A stretch of 64,000 nt of DNA from Mytilus edulis. Its lineage: Eukaryota; Mollusca; Bivalvia; Mytilida; Mytilidae. The notes under the pieces are model-generated. The model ran no database searches. It was given only the letters and a program-made list of their open reading frames with translations, and was not told where the DNA came from. The stretch's first letter is position 1. Each line of letters starts with the position of its first letter. The stretch spans positions 12,962,361-13,026,360 of the forward strand of contig NC_092353.1 of the NCBI RefSeq assembly GCF_963676685.1, given 5' to 3'. Shown piece by piece: positions 12,744 to 22,838 of this stretch. The translations under genes were made by a program, and so were the position numbers.

Positions 12744-12877
12744 CTGTACAAGTTTAGTCGACAAATTGCATGACATATAATTTAACTGATAACGTTGCGA
12801 TATATACAATTTTTGATGATAGTTTGACTTCCTTAGCAACCATGTATTTATAATCAGCCATGATATCTTGTTCCCAG
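12744..12877 (-). other. Possible orphan exon
   Basis: On the minus strand a good acceptor (TTATTGTTTTACAG) and donor (TTGTACAG before GTATGATT) bound 134 bases. Two frames are open for most of its length; one reads WEQDIMADYKYMVAKEV. I do not recognise the sequence and find no partner exon nearby. It could be a relic exon or chance. Confidence 0.25.
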
Positions 12878-13102
12878 CTGTAAAACAATAAATTATGTAG
12901 GAACAAAAAATTGAGGAAGTTTTTGTAAAACCGGTAAATATAGATTTCAATAGTTAAAAAAGGTTCCTTATTGAATTTTATCGGTTTAGTCTTTTATTTT
13001 GAATAGAGGTGTTAACATGCATGAGAACAAATTTTGATTTGTTTCAATTCCTATGAATGGTCCAAAACTAAGCTACTTTCTATTCGATTTTATTGTTCAA
13101 AT

Positions 13103-13920
13103 GAGGGACGAAAGATACCAAATGGACAGTCAAACTCATAAATCGAAATAAAACTGACAACGCCTGGCTACAAATGAAAGAAGAAAGACAATAGAACACA
13201 TGACACAACATAGAAAACTAAAGAATAAGTAATACGAACTCCACCAAAAACTAGGGGTGATCTCAGGTGTTCTAGTAGTTAAGCAGATCGTGCTTCACAT
13301 GTGGCACCCGTCGTGTTGCTTATGTTATTACAAATCCGGTAAATAGTCTAATTCGGTAGGTCACATTCATGAAAGGGAAGGAAATTGTAATGACGACGTA
13401 AGGAACATATCCCATATCATCTGTGACATGGTTATTCCATAACGGTCAACCAACTCGTGATGGCGTCCGTAAAATTTACGAAGGGATGATTTCAACTTCA
13501 CCTTTGAAACTCTTGGTTTAAGCAACCTTCTATCAAGAAAATTATGATAGGAAATGAAAGCACGGGAATATCGTATCAATTGGGAGATATATACCCCGTA
13601 TGCAGGTGCTGCTGGAATGTTGCTACTTAGAAATGGAAAGTTCACAATTGGAAAGCTGAAATCATTTCTTTTGTCTTAAAGTTTTGTTTTCAACCGACCC
13701 TCATTGTAAATTTCTAGATGTAAATCAAGATATGAGGCCGACTTTACTGTATCTGTTGTATCCTTTATTTCTAGTTCGATTGGATAAATGCGTTCAACAT
13801 AGTCACCGAATTTTGAATTATTTAGTGAAAGAACGTCATCTATATAGTGGAAAGTAGAGATTAAGGATATTGCTAACTTCTTATCTTTCTTCCTAAGAAG
13901 TTCCTGAATGAAGTCAGTTT
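13103..13920 (-). pseudogene. 5'-truncated Naiad-type Penelope-like element
   Basis: A minus-strand copy of the 3' quarter of the element at 38033-41085. It runs from the catalytic block (YIDDVLSLNNSKFGDYV near 13830) through the thumb (NFPFLSSNIPAAPAYG near 13620) to the terminal DMFLTS and the 3' UTR ending GAGGGACGAAAG at 13103. It has an in-frame stop and a deletion at KPRVSKVK compared with the longer copy. 5' truncation is the usual product of target-primed reverse transcription. Confidence 0.85.
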
Positions 13921-14365
13921 ATTGTACATGTACAATCTATATAAGTTTTGCTTTGTATCTGTTATACAAGACTTATGACATTTACCAAATTCACAAACGC
14001 ATTATCCAATTTTAGCCTTATACATGTAATTGTGAATTGATTTGAGTTTTTCAGAATAAGTGAATACTTCAGTCCTTCAACGATTGTTTACTTTGTCTTT
14101 GGTCAAGATTTTCCCTTTCGCGCTTACGCTGTCCCATTGCCTGATTCCTATTGAAAGATACCATGGTTAAGGTCACTTGCTGCTAAAGAAAAGCTGTCAG
14201 CGAAATAGAGTAAGAGGAGACAATACATTCAATTAGTGTACTTTTCAGAAGATTTTTATAAGAGAAAGAATTGATTTAAATATCGTCTTTGTTCAAACGT
14301 TACATTCAATAATAAATTATTGAAAATCTGAATGAAAGTAAATGGCGTTTAACATAATTGGCTAT
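13921..14365. other. Intergenic, no gene seen
   Basis: Sits between the truncated Naiad fragment and the BEL1 target duplication. No motif or repeat recognised. Confidence 0.4.
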
Positions 14366-14370
14366 GGTTT

Positions 14371-14533
14371 TATCGTAGAGTGGTTGTTTCGGACACACAT
14401 TAAGGCTTAGTAAATAAGAACGTCTGCTTGCAATGATACTTGTATTGAACTCTGAAAAGCTAACGTCACAACAACGGTGACGTCATTTTTATATAGAGTG
14501 GTAGCGGGAACACCTCATATGCAATTCTTAACA
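14371..14533 (-). repeat. BEL1 3' LTR (163 bp)
   Basis: On the minus strand it begins TGTTAAGAATTGC and ends CTCTACGATA, matching 28231-28393 with about 8 differences. It contains the palindromic CRE-like TGACGTCA near 14480 and an inverted CGTCAC/GTGACG pair. Next to it inside the element is the purine-poor 'gcgggcacccagaa', where a polypurine tract is expected. Confidence 0.9.
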
Positions 14534-14706
14534 TTCTGGGTGCCCGCAAATGAATTTAATTACAATAAAATGAAAATAAAATATGAAAATTTCACTTTGA
14601 ATTACTGTCTCTGAAAACTTTGAATAGCTTTAACTGTCTTTGATCATGAGCACGGATAAAATAAAATTATTTTACATTTAACAGTTCATAAAATTATACG
14701 ATAGTC

Positions 14707-15087
14707 TCATTTGGTCCACATCTTTATCTTTTCCTTTGCATCGGTCTTCGCTCGTCTGGCGGGTAGTATTTCATCACACGGTCCTGTGTATTCATTAGAT
14801 GTTAGTTCTAGAGGATATAACTTGCTAATAGGTCTAGACTTTTGACCATTTTTAGTCCGTAAAATAGCTGATCTGCTAAACCCATCTCGTCCTTGAATCA
14901 ATTTGTCGATGATCCCTATATTCCAAGTTGTTCTTGAAGTTTCATCATGTATTAGAACTACCTCTCCAATATTAATATTCTGTGTGTCCACTCCTTTAGT
15001 TCGATGTTGTTCTCTAAGTGATGTAAGGTATTCACGTTTCCACCTTGTCCAGAAATTGTCAATGATATGATTTTGAATCTGTAACAA
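14707..15087 (-). CDS. BEL1 pol C-terminal domain (DUF5641-like)
   Basis: The roughly 126 codons carry FWTRWKREYLTSLREQHR near the start and VLIHDETSRTTWNIG in the middle, then RTKNGQKSRPISKLYPLE. This is the conserved domain that follows the integrase core in BEL/Pao polyproteins and is thought to bind DNA. It ends in a natural stop about 180 bases before the LTR. It is separated from the integrase core by a small duplication at 15103-15146 that shifts the frame. Confidence 0.85.
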   Translation of the reverse strand: MLQIQNHIIDNFWTRWKREYLTSLREQHRTKGVDTQNINIGEVVLIHDETSRTTWNIGIIDKLIQGRDGFSRSAILRTKNGQKSRPISKLYPLELTSNEYTGPCDEILPARRAKTDAKEKIKMWTK

Positions 15088-15102
15088 TTTATTAGATGAT
15101 GC

Positions 15103-15146
15103 TTAGGTTTTTTTTGGTGTGTTAAGGTTTTTTTTGGTGTGTTAAG
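15103..15146. repeat. 20-bp tandem duplication inside BEL1 pol
   Basis: 'ttaaggttttttttggtgtg' is present twice in a row, followed by a third partial start. It falls between the integrase core and the C-terminal domain and adds a frame break. Slippage on the T8 run is the likely origin. Confidence 0.8.
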
Positions 15147-15840
15147 GTTTTTGAATTTTCAATGTTTCCATCTAAAGTTCCGGTGTACGGTAAAATCGTA
15201 ATTCTTCTTCCGTAGAGTAAATGTGAGGGTGTCAATGGTTCATTATCCGTTGGATCCGATGATAGGTACGTCAACGGACGATCATTAAGAATAGCTTCCA
15301 CTTCTGTGACGATAGTTTCAAGTACACGTAAACTCACAAATGCCTTTCCTAAAACTTTTTTTATACAGTTTTTTGTCAAACCTATTAATCTTTCCCACCA
15401 AACACCGTACCATTGTGCACGTTTCGGTATAAACTTCCATACTGTTCCATACGAATTTAATTGTTCATTTAAAAACGGTGACTTGGTCAGAAACTCTATT
15501 TTCTTTGCCGAAGCTACATAGGTTGTACCATTATCTGATATCATGATTTTTGGTAATGACTTCCTGCTAGTAAATCGGCGAAACACTAAAATAAACGTCT
15601 CTTCTGTAAGATCTTCTACAATTTCTAGGAGTACGGCCCTTGTATTCGCACAAGTAAATAGGCAAATGTACGCTTTTCCTCCAACTTCATTTTTAGTTTT
15701 GATGCTCAATGCACCAGTAAAGTCAACGCCTGTTACAGTAAACGGCGGCGAATCTCTTAGTCTGTCTGCTGGTAGAGGCGGCGGGTCCGGAGTAGCCTAC
15801 GGTCTTCCTGTAACCTTTCGGCAAGTAACACATTTGTGAA
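15122..15840 (-). pseudogene. BEL1 integrase core
   Basis: The retroviral-type integrase triad is visible: Asp in 'VDFTGA' near 15725 (just upstream of the longest open frame), Asp in MISDNGTTY near 15535, and Glu in WWERLIGLTKNC near 15395. LNDRPLTYLSS follows at about 15270. Upstream a decayed 'HKCVTCRK' zinc-binding block lies at about 15825. A stop at about 15800 interrupts the frame, so I call it a pseudogene piece. Confidence 0.85.
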
Positions 15841-15902
15841 TAATTGTTTTCACATATTGTCGGATTGGTGGAATCCAGTAAAACTGTCGTAAAGAAGTGA
15901 CA

Positions 15903-16515
15903 GTACTTTCTTATCCAGAGTGAAGTAGTCTATTGTGGGCATCCATTATAATTAGAGTTGATAATGTATCCTTATTTGGCAATGATATCGGGAACTTGGC
16001 TGAAGCGGCAATAGGTGCGTTGTTTAAACGTCCGCCACAACGTATTAACCTTTTCTCGTCCAGGTACAATTTCAACTGCTTTACAAGATTATTTTTTGAC
16101 GTTTTCTGTTGTAAACTGTGAAACACATCCGGGTAAATTCGAAGCTGTGAATCCTGTATCCAAGCAACGGATGCTATCTGAATTTCCTCTACATTTACAG
16201 GTAGCTCCGGATCCAAATAAGACGGATTTGAATCGGTAAACTGAGAGCTGACTTGTAGAGTCTGTAGGATCGGAAAATCAAAAAAAATCTAGTTACATCG
16301 CGGTCTTTTTCTTCTAAACCAACATTCAAAAGTTTCTGGTACGCTCCATACCTATCTATATCCATGGTTTTATTTATTCCCACTGTAATACTTGTCGCTG
16401 TATCGTTTGTGTTTGTTGATAAGTTATCTTTGGTTAGAGTTGTATATATTAGAGCTTCTTCTTTTTTCCACTGAGGCCATTTTGCAGTATCAACAATCCA
16501 TCCGGGGCCTTTCAT
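15903..16515 (-). pseudogene. BEL1 RNase H-integrase linker with misplaced RT segment
   Basis: Two parts are legitimate: the linker (AKWPQWKKEEALIY, then GAYQKLL) and the integrase N-terminal region (LKLYLDEKRLIRCGGRLNNA, then HNRLLH). Between them, at about 16206-16332, lies a stray copy of the reverse transcriptase segment starting NVGLEEKDRDVTRFF. The same segment also sits in its proper place at 17512-17619. The misplaced segment breaks the frame. It preserves the unoccupied version of the target site used by the tandem array. Confidence 0.8.
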
Positions 16516-17173
16516 CCATCATCCATTCACAGCTGTCATTACCTCTTGAAAGTAAGTCTGCGGGGTTTGAATCAGTCGGAGAGTATCTCCAGGAAAATCC
16601 ATGCGTAAGCTGATTTATTTCCGCAACTCTGTTTTTGACGAAAATCGGTACTTGTTTCTTAGTCATTAACCAACTCAGTGTAATTTGACTGTCACTCCAA
16701 AGTGTTGCTTGTGAAAAGCTGATATATGACTTCAAATGTTTCAGTAATCTACTCCCTATCATTGCTGCCATGAGCTCAAGTTTCGGAATTGTCATGTTTT
16801 TCAATGGGGCAAGTCTGTTTCTAGACATAATCAACGTAGACTGGTCCCCGCAAACTACATATGCACATGCTCCATACACCTTTAAACTTGCATCTGTGAA
16901 TATGTGTAGTGAAATATCTTCCGTTGATCTCCTTTCTTTGAAATACGGTCTTAATATTTCAGTCTCTATACATTCTTTTGTGTCTCGTTGAATTTCTTTC
17001 CATTCCATTATAGTTTCTGACGATAACGGTTCATCCCAATCCAGTTTTTTCTCCCATAGGGTCTGCATGAACATTTTGCTCCTTACTGTTATCGGACTTA
17101 TAATTCCTAGAGGGTCGTATATTTTTGAAGATTGTCTAAGAATTTCACGCTTTGTAATCAAATGATCCTCCAT
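16490..17173 (-). CDS. BEL1 RNase H and RT connection domain
   Basis: The 227-codon open stretch contains the BEL/Pao connection motif (REILRQSSKIYDPLGIISP) and RNase H acidic residues in HIFTDASLKVYGACAYV, then IPKLELMAAMIGSRLL, TLWSDSQITLSWL and YSPTDSNPADLLSRG. These match the D-E-D-D RNase H pattern. It is the best-preserved part of BEL1 pol. Confidence 0.9.
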   Translation of the reverse strand: MEDHLITKREILRQSSKIYDPLGIISPITVRSKMFMQTLWEKKLDWDEPLSSETIMEWKEIQRDTKECIETEILRPYFKERRSTEDISLHIFTDASLKVYGACAYVVCGDQSTLIMSRNRLAPLKNMTIPKLELMAAMIGSRLLKHLKSYISFSQATLWSDSQITLSWLMTKKQVPIFVKNRVAEINQLTHGFSWRYSPTDSNPADLLSRGNDSCEWMMDERPRMDC

Positions 17174-17619
17174 TTCGACGTATTCCTGTTTTGCGAAAGT
17201 AAGCGTGTCCTTGTCTGTATTCCATCTAAGTCCTAATACCTAGTACCTAATAAAGTTTGTCATTATCAAGTACATTTTCTGACGTTGCACGATCTTGTAA
17301 AGTCTTGTTGTTTGATACCCAAGAGCGTAAATTAAAACCCGCTTTTTTAAATAAGGTACGAGATGTGTCAAAATATTGTAGTAATTGGCTCTCGGCTGGA
17401 AAACTTGAAATTATGTTGTCAACGTAAAGATCCTTCTGTATAGCATCAGTCCATTCACATGTATTTCACTTAGGTGCTTTTGAACAACGGCATTTAAAAT
17501 AAATGGAGAACAGGTAGCTCCAAATAAGACGGATTTGAATCGGTAAACTGAGAGCGGACTTGTAGAGTCTGTAGGATCGGAAAACTAAAAACATCTAGTT
17601 ACATCACGGTCTTTCTCTT
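17174..17619 (-). pseudogene. BEL1 reverse transcriptase, C-terminal part
   Basis: Several minus-strand frames together show 'SVYRFKSVLFGATCSPFIL', the degraded palm core ('TLTT' where the family has the YVDN box) and an approach to MEDHLITKREILRQSS. At least three frameshifts or stops are present. The left junction with the Mutator-like array is CTA at 17620-17622. Confidence 0.75.
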
Positions 17620-17622
17620 CTA

Positions 17623-18092
17623 CCCAGGTTGCAGTCTTGTAATTGATTGCTCCATAGGCTTACATGCAAGACAGCTGATCTTCAAAAATTTTTTATTCAA
17701 AAATGCTACATAGAAAAAATATTTAGTCTACATATCATGCATTTAGTAATGTTATACTATGATTTCATGCAAAAAAATGGCACCTTGCCACGAAGAATAA
17801 AAAGTTAATCAACCTCAATGTCAAAACTCCATTTTTCTACTTTCTGTTTGCTGTTTTCATCCGACCGCACCACTTCTAGTAAACATGAGATCCTTCCACC
17901 TTCCTGTTTTAATTTCTGAAAAAAGATGCCATATTTTTGTTACATTTAAATAGTACTTTCAATTCATCACAAAGTTTTAATTAAACAGTTAATAGGCAGT
18001 GCAGAAAAAAATTCAGAAAAATTGGGACTATTTTATTACCCTCCATGTTTTGACATGCACCGGAAATTGAAAATGTAATACAAGACTGGTAC
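17623..18092. repeat. Module R1
   Basis: 470 bp, starting CCCAGGTTGCAGTCTTG and ending ACAAGACTGGTAC. The two ends are imperfect inverted repeats around CAGTCTTGTA. Compared with R2 it lacks one base in a short minus-strand ORF. It lies upstream of transposase copy 1 and could act as its promoter region. Confidence 0.85.
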
Positions 18093-18780
18093 CTACAACC
18101 GATTCAACATTGCTCGGAAAATTACTAAAAAATTATTTAAGAAAGAAGAACCATATTCTGACTTGTATGCCAAATTATTTTTGTATTACTATTAAATTGC
18201 GGCTAAAATTTCATTTTTTAGACTTGTACCCTTTTTGGGATATTTCAGATTTTTTTTCTTTTTTTAACTATAGGGTCAACTCTAGTTTGTGCTTATAAAT
18301 TTTTTCTATAGAAGATTTTAAGCTCAATGTGTGATATTTTTGTTCATTATATATTGATCTTACTAATTATTAAAGAAAAAACTGTATATTTTAATATTAT
18401 GTAATTTTTATGTATCTTTAATTACTGTATTGTAAAAAAGTTGCTTTTTATCAAATAAAAGTTAGATTGTTTTCTTGGTGTTAGTTTTAATTCTTCATAA
18501 TTAGATGACTCTGTGTAGCAGAATGTGTGTAGGTTCTTTTGACTGCTTGATGGTTTTATGGTACTTCACACCTAGGTTAGAATTGGGTCTTTAATGTCAT
18601 GTGGTGGAATTCTATTGAATTGTCATTATCATCCCTAAGGTTCTAAGAGGCTGTAATATCTGGCATTTATATGCAATCAGGTGCATTTTTGTGGTGTTTT
18701 GACTTTTGACACAGTTGATTGATGATGTTGGAAAAGTATAAATTCAGAAGAATTTTCAAAATAGGCATCAGAGTTCAAAG
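18093..18780 (+). other. Body 1 leader
   Basis: About 690 bp between R1 and the transposase start, nearly identical to 22151-22838 in body 2. A 62-codon open frame at 18110-18298 is present in both copies but is AT-driven, rich in Phe and Leu, and shows no motif. This is probably the untranslated leader or an intron of the transposase gene. Confidence 0.5.
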
Positions 18781-21140
18781 ATGCCATATACAAGTAAGTC
18801 CAAAAGTGTACCGTTTAAGAAGGGAGATGATGATAGGAGACTAATTCCTGTTGTTGAGTGGGATGAAAAGACTGAAATTAGAAAGAAATATGTCAGGCCA
18901 GATGCTGGCAAGACCAAAGAAGAAAGTTTGAATGACAAAGCCTTGACAATTTTGAAGGAAAATGTAACCAAGGTAGATAACTCAAAAAACTCAAAAGTAA
19001 TATCTGTACTGAGACCAAAGCCTGGGGAATCCAGTGTGTTTGAAAGATATACAGACAACTTAATCAGAGGAGATAGGAACACCTATAGGTTTTTGCATGC
19101 AGATAGAACCTGTAAACTATTCACTAGAGCCTTTCATGAACATTTGGAGCAGTCACCAGGCTGTTATGGGAACTTTCAATTTGATTATGATGCCGAAGAG
19201 CAGAGAACCATGTGTTGGAGAGAAAAAGTGGTTTGTACCCTGTGTAATTACGAGTCCTTGATGTACCCCTTGTATGAGGAGATAGAGGAGGAAGGAAAAA
19301 AGGGCAGGAAAGCAGGTGCTCCCAACAGAAGGTTGCAAATTGGACTTGCAGATACAGGTATTTCAAATACTGCATGGTGCCAATTGATGCGTACCGTTAG
19401 CCATCCAGCTCCTTCAAGGACCGACATGCAGAGACAATCCAATGAATGTGGTGATATGTTGGTCGATATGAACAGGGAAGATATGAAACAGCAGCGACAA
19501 ATTGTAAAACAAGCATTCTAATGCAACAACGTTTGTAACGTTCATTTTGATTGGATAACGTCACTTTCTTACATGGCATCAATTGACAATTGATGCTATG
19601 GGACGTACGCGCAAGCGCAGACGGCATATGACAGATTTTAAATACATGTTTTAACGTTGTTTTCTGTCAGTTTCATTAGAATGGAGATAACAATATTGTA
19701 TTTTAAGCTCCGACGGCATCAATTTGGGATTTGATGGTCGCAAATACCCGTTTACTGTCTCCGCTAACGCGTCGCCAGTAAACTTAATTTGCGACCATCA
19801 AATCCCCACTTGATGCCGTCGGAGCTAAAAATACGATACAGTTATCTCCTAATTGGAGCGGTCAGGGTTTTCCAACTGACACACCGATACCAGCAGAATG
19901 TGACACTCGATACAACAATCCGCTGTTTGGATCTCGAACGAGGACCCCGTTTCAACCTGGGACACAAGCAACAACCACCATTGTTGAAAATGTGACAGCT
20001 AGGAAGAAGATCATTGCTGTACATGGTGCAAATAAGCTCTGCAAAACAGCCAGCTATCTAAGGTCAACTGGGGAAAATGCAATGTGTCCGGGACACAAAG
20101 GCCACTGTTCTGCAAACTTAAAACCATGGGACTCTATTGGTAATGAGGAATTGTATGGTGAATTACTGGCAGACCAATTAGCAGAAGATGAACAGCCTCT
20201 AGTTATTGGGCAATTAACAACAGATGGGGACAGCCATGCCTCCAGAGGTTTCAGCAAGAAACATAGTGAAAGTGTTAACCTGACACCAGAAAACTTGCGG
20301 GACCCACGACACTTGGCGTCAACACAATTGTGGAGCATTGATAAGGCAGCTTTTAGTGAATTCATGTTTGACGGAAGGACGAAAGCAAACCGTGAGAAGA
20401 TTCACAGGAGATTTTCCTTGGATTTAACCAACAGATGCACTGTAGAATATAACTTTGCAATCAAGGAGGCTGCTGGGAAATTGGATAAACTTGTAAATAG
20501 ACTAAGTTATGTAGCTGATTGTATTATTGACTGTTACACAGGACATTGTGGAGAGACATGCCGTGCCTATTCGTATATTTGTAAAGGGACAGAAAGTGAT
20601 TTCTGGGGAAACGAGTTCTTGCCTGAACATGCCAGATGCCTTTATATGACAGAGGATGATGAAAAACTAGTGCGTGACTGTATGAACATAAGATTTGGGA
20701 GGAAAAACTTGGAGAAAACGCGATTGGGAACAAGTACCCAAAAATGTGAAGCTACAAACAGAGGATATAATAAGTCAAATCCTAAGGATATTACCTACCA
20801 GAGAAATTTTCCTGCTAGAATTCACTCCACTGCACATAGAATTAATCATAGACCTGGAGAATCAGCTGTTTTAAAATGTGAAGCTCTTGGTGTACCACTT
20901 TCTCCAAATTCACGTCCGATCCATCAACTGAAAAGGGAAGACGAAATTTATGAATACCACCAGTTGTGTAAAAAAAATCCTGTTGTTAAACATGAACGAA
21001 CTGTTTCGAAACTTGAAAGATTTGAACTTTACGATGAAAAATCTGTAGAAAAAGAGACATATCAGAAAGATCTGTTGGATTCAGAGAAGACTTTAACAAG
21101 TAAACGGAGAACTCGTGCTGATTTTTCTTATACAAAGTGA
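18781..21140 (+). pseudogene. Mutator-like DDE transposase, copy 1, broken by a MITE
   Basis: The same gene as the intact copy at 22839-24869, with the same start context (MPYTSKSKSVPFKKG). After 245 codons a 334-bp MITE (19518-19851) introduces an immediate TAA. The remaining C-terminal part runs to 21140, where the reading frame is again that of the transposase and keeps the TTDGDSHASRG and QKCEATNRGYNK motifs. Near the C-terminus copy 1 lacks three codons present in copy 2 (DEIYEYHQL versus NEIYEYHHNGQL). Only a handful of other residues differ, so the break is recent. Confidence 0.9.
19518..19851. mobile_element. 334-bp hairpin MITE with ATT target duplication
   Basis: Exact comparison with body 2 defines the insertion. 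ATT lies at 19515-19517 and again at 19852-19854, and the uninterrupted copy has a single ATT. It begins CTAATGCAACAACG and ends GTTATCTCCTA. The right half (about 19683-19850) is a long imperfect palindrome whose arms carry GGAGATAAC/GTTATCTCC and AGCTCCGACGGCATCAA/TTGATGCCGTCGGAGCT. The core has GCGTCGCCAGTAAACTT. A related copy lies in opposite orientation at about 59300-59640. Confidence 0.85.
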
Positions 21141-21169
21141 TATTTCTGTATTTTACTTACTTACTGCAA

Positions 21170-21669
21170 CTAAATTATGCATTCTGGGTACATTCCATGT
21201 GTCTGACAGGTTTGTGGAACTAAATGTTTACATACTTGTCTGCTATTATTTATATTGGGAGGTTCTAGAGACAAATGTTCAGGATTTATACACAAACTAT
21301 TGTGACATAGGTGCGAAACATGTAAATCCGCAGCCATCTCTGTTAGATCATTTTGTAACATAAACATGAATCTATGGGCCAGATAAAATTTTGTTCTTCC
21401 ATTTGGCCACTTTACTTTAAGGCGACCATATTTTGGACCACGAGTTAAACCCCTTTCTCTTTGATTGACCGAAAATAATGTCGACCAAAATTGACAACCC
21501 TTGGAATTTTGGACATTTGATCAATTTTTGAAATTAAGCCTGTTAATTGCACAACTTTCCACTGAGGATCCATTTTAAAAATACCATGAGGTAGTATAGT
21601 ACCCAGAATATGTAAATCAGTTGCAGCATCCTGGGAAATTTGCATTTTTAACATGAAAAAAAATTCCAA
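21170..21669 (-). pseudogene. His-Me finger endonuclease, copy 1, frameshifted
   Basis: Corresponds to the intact gene at 24899-25399. One T is missing from a T-run at about 21512 (CATTTG versus CATTTTG in copy 2). This separates the N-terminal part (21445-21669) from the C-terminal zinc/His-Me part (21170-21367), which still reads SHLCHNSLCINPEHLSLE. It ends about 30 bases from the convergent transposase stop, as in copy 2. Confidence 0.85.
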
Positions 21670-21678
21670 AAATAACTA

Positions 21679-22150
21679 CCCAGGTTGCAGTCTTGTAATT
21701 GATTGCTCCATAGGCTTACATGCAAAACAGCTGATCTTCAAAATTTTTTTATTCAAAAATACTACATAGAAAAAATATTAAGTCTACATATCATGCATTT
21801 AGTAATGTTATACTATGATTTCATGCAAAAAAAATGGCGCCTTGCCACGAAGAATAAAAAGTTAATCAACCTCAATGTCAAAACTCCATTTTTCTACTTT
21901 CTGTTTGCTGTTTTCATCCGACCGCACCACTTCTAGTAAACATGAGATCCTTCCACCTTCCTGTTTTAATTTCTGAAAAAAAGATGCCATATTTTTGTTA
22001 CATTTAAATAGTACTTTCAATTCATCACAAAGTTTTAATTAAACAGTTAATAGGCAGTGCAGAAAAAAATTCAGAAAAATTGGGACTATTTTATTACCCT
22101 CCATGTTTTGACATGCACCGGAAATTGAAAATGTAATACAAGACTGGTAC
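21679..22150. repeat. Module R2
   Basis: 472 bp, flanked by CTA on both sides (21676-21678 and 22151-22153). It has the same inverted ends as R1 and R3 and sits between endonuclease copy 1 and transposase copy 2, so it could serve as a bidirectional promoter. It alone keeps the 42-codon minus-strand ORF open from its ATG. Confidence 0.85.
21862..21990 (-). CDS. Small 42-codon ORF in module R2
   Basis: Starts MASFFQKLKQEGG and ends KWSFDIEVD, and has non-biased composition unlike the neighbouring AT-rich sequence. R1 and R3 carry the same codons but lack one T in the T-run after the ATG, which shifts the frame. Alternatively the T-run plus CAG is a splice acceptor and this is the terminal exon of a spliced transcript; the region after the run is open in all three copies. 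Function unknown. Confidence 0.4.
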   Translation of the reverse strand: MASFFQKLKQEGGRISCLLEVVRSDENSKQKVEKWSFDIEVD

Positions 22151-22838
22151 CTACAACCGATTCCACATTGCTCGGAAAATTACTAAAAAATTATTTAAGA
22201 AAGAAGAACCATATTCTGACTTGTATGCCAAATTATTTTTGTATTACTATTAAATTGCGGCTAAAATTTCATTTTTTAGACTTGTACCCTTTTTGGGATA
22301 TTTCAGATTTTTTTTCTTTTTTTAACTATAGGGTCAACTCTAGTTTGTGCTTATAAATTTTTTCTATAGAAGATTTTAAGCTCAATGTGTGATATTTTTG
22401 TTCATTATATATTGATCTTACTAATTATTAAAGAAGAAACTGTATATTTTAATAATATGTAATTTTTATGTATCTTTAATTACTGTATTGTAAAAAAGTT
22501 GCTTTTTATCAAATAAAAGTTAGATTGTTTTCTTGGTGTTAGTTTTAATTCTTCATAATTAGATGACTCTGTGTAGCAGAATGTGTGTAGGTTCTTTTGA
22601 CTGCTTGATGGTTTTTTGGTACTTCACACCTAGGTTAGAATTGGGTCTTTAATGTCATGTGGTGGAATTCTATTGAATTGTCATTATCATCCCTAAGGTT
22701 CTAAGAGGCTGTAATATCTGGCATTTATATGCAATCAGGTGCATTTTTGTGGTGTTTTGACTTTTGACACAGTTGATTGATGATGTTAGAAAAGTATAAA
22801 TTCAGAAGAATTTTCAAAATAGGCATCAGAGTTCAAAG
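22151..22838 (+). other. Body 2 leader
   Basis: Almost identical to 18093-18780, including the 62-codon frame at 22168-22356 that I treat as non-coding. It contains the T-rich tracts 'attttttttctttttttaac' and several AATTA-type elements. No confident promoter motif. Confidence 0.45.

Noticed and set aside
18110-18298. 62-codon frame present twice (also 22168-22356)
   Set aside because: It is duplicated only because the whole body is duplicated; composition is AT-driven and Phe/Leu-rich, with no motif.
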